From Diphasiastrum complanatum (taxonomy: Eukaryota > Streptophyta > Lycopodiopsida > Lycopodiales > Lycopodiaceae), in assembly GCA_029204225.1 (NCBI GenBank), contig MU831983.1, positions 29,153 to 93,152 of the forward strand: 64,000 nucleotides of DNA, given 5' to 3'. Made by a program: the position numbers and the translations under genes. Within the stretch, counting starts at the first letter, position 1. The number at the start of each line of letters is the position of its first letter. Positions 60,755 to 64,000 of this stretch are shown here, piece by piece. The notes beneath the pieces were generated by a model. It did no database searches and had not been told where the DNA came from. It saw nothing but the letters and a program-made list of their open reading frames with translations.

Positions 60755-63117
60755 ATAAGATCCAATTTACATCATGATTGTTCATAATTTTCATTAGATA
60801 TAAAGGTTTCTTGAATTTGATAGTTTGTTTTTTAAAAGTATTTTTGAATTTTCAATTTCCAGATTGCTTTGGGTTTATTTTTGATCCACCAATCTCTATT
60901 AATTGTTTGATTTCTTCATTTAAATTTGTAGCCCTTGATTTTAGCTTCTTGGAGGTACTGATTTTTTCTGATTTGGAGCTATAATGGTCAAGTTATGATC
61001 ATTTTAGTGAAACTCCTCCAAATTTAGTTGCCTACAGTTTCACACTCAAATTGTCTCTAATCTTGGTTGAATTTTTTGGCCAAATTTTCTGATTGTTAAG
61101 CTATGTGTGGATAGCTCTTGAAGTTAGCTTTTTGGAGATAATGATTTCATTGCAATTGGATTTATAGTGAAGAATTTATCATCAACCTAGTGTGAGTGGG
61201 TCAGATTTGGCAATTTTCCATTTTTCTTTGGGAGAGAAGCACTTCATTGTTTCATTTTTTAAGTTCTGTTCTAGTTGTAATTTCAAAATTCCAATGTAGA
61301 AAAAATGGATGGCCATTTTCTAGCGGCGCAGCAAGGCGATTTATGTTGTTTTGTTTTTTATTTTTTAATATTTTAATATTCTTTTTATACTTAAAAAAAA
61401 ACACTCACTCACACGTGTGAGCCTTTAGCCCACACATGCGCGAGGGTTGTTGTTGGTTAATTTTTGAAAAAAATGTTCGCTAACCGAACACTCATTGAAG
61501 GTTTGATCTTGGAATTTAGTACCGTAAAAAAGAAAAAGTGCCCAATTCGTCGAGCTGAATATTGTCATTGGCATTTCCATCATCATTATTTGATTAATTT
61601 TATCATTATTTTCTATGTATCCCTCTTCTACGTAAATTCTTTTTTAATTTTCTTATCATTTTTCGAAGCTACATAACTTCTCCCCTTTAGCTCGGATTCG
61701 AACGTTGTAAAACACAAAATTGCTCACAGTGGCAAGGTGTACATAACTATCACTTCATTTTAGTTTGTTACACTTTTCATTCACAACCACTTCATTTTTC
61801 GAGAACTCTAAATGTTGAGTCGATGGAGAAGAGCATTTTGCCGGCCTATAAAATTCCATTCTGAAAAGAGTTTAGTCGGTGAATTCATAGTTCATAGGTC
61901 TTCATTAGATGGATTACTGGTATAGTAAAGACATTCAACTTCCATAAAATGGTGAAATACAATCTGAAATTGTACTTTAGAGCCTTGCATTTGACGAACA
62001 ACCAAGTTTTGCATGCCTATTTAGTTTTATACTCTAAATTGTATAAATGCAGATGCCATTTTCGTTTCATAATTCTCATGTGAAAATAAGGAGCATATAA
62101 CCCATTACACGATGCAAGTTGTCGGACACATGACCTTCTACCCTACAAGTACTCCCAAAATTTTCAAGTGAGGCCTGGGCAGAATGTCACGTGCACGATG
62201 CCTTTCCAAATACATGGTTGGCCCCTAAAACACATTGTAGGGATGTTCGAATGTCTAGTTGTTGCTTGAACTTTTGTTTTGCAACAATATTATTCATTTG
62301 GACGCATTTTTAACCCAAAGAAATGAGCATTTTTCTAATTTTGAGATTTCATTCTTTGGTCTAGTTTCCAACCGTTAAACTTTTGCCACATGCATGGCAA
62401 AACTTCATTGGGATGGGCCCAAAAGAAATTGTGACCAATGAATGAGATCATTTTTTTATTACAACATTTTAGTTCAAACAAAGAGTAGACATTCAAATAA
62501 CCCATACAACGTGTTTCAAGAACCTTCTCAAGGGCCATTGCTCAAGGGCAAGGCCAAACACAAGGGCTTGGGCCATCTCTACTTAATGTCAAGCGTGAGG
62601 ATTTTTTTCAGCACACTTTTTTTCATGGAAATCTCTAGAAAATAAAACCTTTCAATTGTCATAGGCCTCTCTTAGTTCATCAATTAGTACAACAAAAATA
62701 AATTGAGATGATTTAAGATAGATGACAAAGTTTTATCATACATATGTACACTCAAAGTCAAACAGATAATTCAGTTATTGGAAACTAAAAAGAAAGGGCA
62801 TTTTTCTGCTCAAGCTCTCCAAGGTGAGACATGTCAATTTTCTGCAACTCATCATGATAACTAACTAGTAGGTAGCAAAGCTAAAATGGCCTCCCCTAAT
62901 AACCTTGCCAAATCAATTTCTAGGATGGGCTTGCCTTACAGAGAAAAATGCATGCTCAAGTGTTCAATCAGAGGCTAGTCAATGTTAAAGAACATAGCTT
63001 GAATTTTTAGCTTAGTTATGACAATTAAGAGATTCACATGTGGCAATGGAGATCTAGAAATGTAGAAACAATAGAAACAACACAATACCAACCATACTTT
63101 GTTTTCTATCTTGCATG
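60755..63117. other. Intergenic AT-rich sequence
   Basis: Short Phe/Ile-rich open frames only. No domain, repeat pair or RNA gene recognised. Confidence 0.4.
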
Positions 63118-64000
63118 TTCTCCCATCCGTAGCACTATTGGTGTGAAGCAACGTTGTCCATTGTCCCCTCCGTTGTTGGCACTTTATATTGATGATCTTG
63201 AGAGCCTCATTCGTGAAGAAGGTGGAGATGGTTGCCCGCTGGCTCATTTGCTCATCCCCATTCTGGTTTATGTTGATGACATTGTCCTGCTTTCTCCCTC
63301 ACCAGAAGGGTTGCAGTGTCACTTACAAGTCTTCGGTTTTGTGCTGCTTGGGGTCTCTTTGTTAACTTAAAAAATACGAAGTTCATAATTTTCAACACCA
63401 ATCGATAGAGCTTGCACAATTATCAATTCTTCTATGACGGCCAGGAAGTTGACATTGTTGTCTCTTATACTTACTTGGGAGTCCTGTTTTATACGCCCCG
63501 TCTTGGTTTCCACCAGGCTGCATTTGCGCACATTCCCTCCAATCTTTCAACATTGGTCCAGTTCGAGCATGGTTGTACAATGAATCGTATTTTTGATCTC
63601 ACTACTAGTTGCTTGTTGTTTCACACGCGAGTGATTCCAGCAGTGATGTATGCCTCCGAGATCTGGTTTCCAGGACTCTCTCTGGGACTAGGTAGGCATT
63701 TCCTACATTCAGGCCACTATGTTGGGTCGCATGATACGTGCCAAGACTACCACCCCTCATGATATCCTATGTGTTGAGTTTTCTACGCCTCCAATCATCC
63801 TTGAGGTCTTTTTCTGCCTTATTCTTTTTCTTCAATGGATTTAGAAAATTCGTGCATCTCACTTGGAAAATTACATAGTTGATGCGGTTACTTCTTCGCG
63901 TGTCCTAATTGATTCTCATGCCAATTTTCCTAGTACCAGCAGGCATCTGATCTCTTATGACATCTGGGCATCTCTATCATGGATCTTCCTCATGGTACGC
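63118..64000 (+). pseudogene. LINE reverse transcriptase, second half, running off the window
   Basis: STIGVKQRCPLSPPLLALYI, DDLESLIREEGGDGCPLAHL, LVYVDDIVLLSPSPEGLQCH, DIVVSYTYLGVLFYTPRLGF, LFHTRVIPAVMYASEIWFPG, then GISIMDLPHGT at the window edge. Same LINE family as 43.0-45.3 kb. VDD replaces the ADD seen there. Several frameshifts; begins just where the 23.3-kb fragment stops (GVKQ). Confidence 0.88.

Overview
The window is nuclear DNA of a land plant. Introns have GT-AG borders, and there are many plant-type LTR retrotransposons primed by initiator-Met tRNA, LINE fragments and small TIR elements. A small gene spread over introns of up to 14 kb suggests a large, repeat-rich genome such as that of a fern, lycophyte or gymnosperm; the exact group is inference. 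One host gene is supported. It lies on the minus strand from 50,092 to 831 and encodes an amidohydrolase of the MTA/SAH-deaminase/chlorohydrolase (TRZ/ATZ) type. I could place ten exons that join in frame into a 1,422-nt CDS (473 aa plus stop). Almost everything between 1.1 and 49.9 kb is therefore intron, and almost every mobile element listed below 49 kb sits inside this gene. 

Layout by coordinate: 0.8-2.9 kb holds exons 10 to 6, with a decayed tandem copy of exon 10 at about 0.7 kb. Intron 5 (2.9-7.8 kb) holds a complete 402-bp TRIM whose LTRs each carry a tRNA-like Pol III module, a gypsy-type LTR with primer site, a LINE fragment and a hAT-like MITE. Intron 4 (7.9-22.4 kb) holds another MITE and a 9-kb chromodomain Ty3/gypsy element. 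That element inserted into an older gag gene and was itself hit in its 3' LTR by a rearranged palindromic LTR element. Intron 3 (22.5-35.3 kb) holds a LINE fragment, a mosaic of at least four Ty1/copia pieces in both orientations, and three MITEs. Intron 2 (35.4-48.4 kb) holds two more copia remnants, a LINE 3' part with a MITE inside it, and a possible third copia remnant. Upstream of the gene, 51.4-58.7 kb holds a decayed coiled-coil reading frame split by a complete copia element whose pol is inverted. The stretch from 58.7 to 63.1 kb is AT-rich with little recognisable content, and 63.1-64.0 kb holds a further LINE fragment. 

The elements interact mainly by nesting, and target-site duplications date them relative to each other: old gag, then gypsy, then palindromic LTR element; copia mosaic, then MITE; copia LTR, then MITE; LINE, then MITE. 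Three patterns stand out. First, a miniature LTR element has tRNA-like LTRs, comparable in design to Cassandra with its 5S-like LTRs. Second, four unrelated-looking MITE families share one architecture (8-bp duplications plus dense family-specific palindromic subterminal motifs). Third, a LINE family has a 3' end of hairpin plus (CT)n, and its truncated copies follow one another head to tail across the CT tracts.
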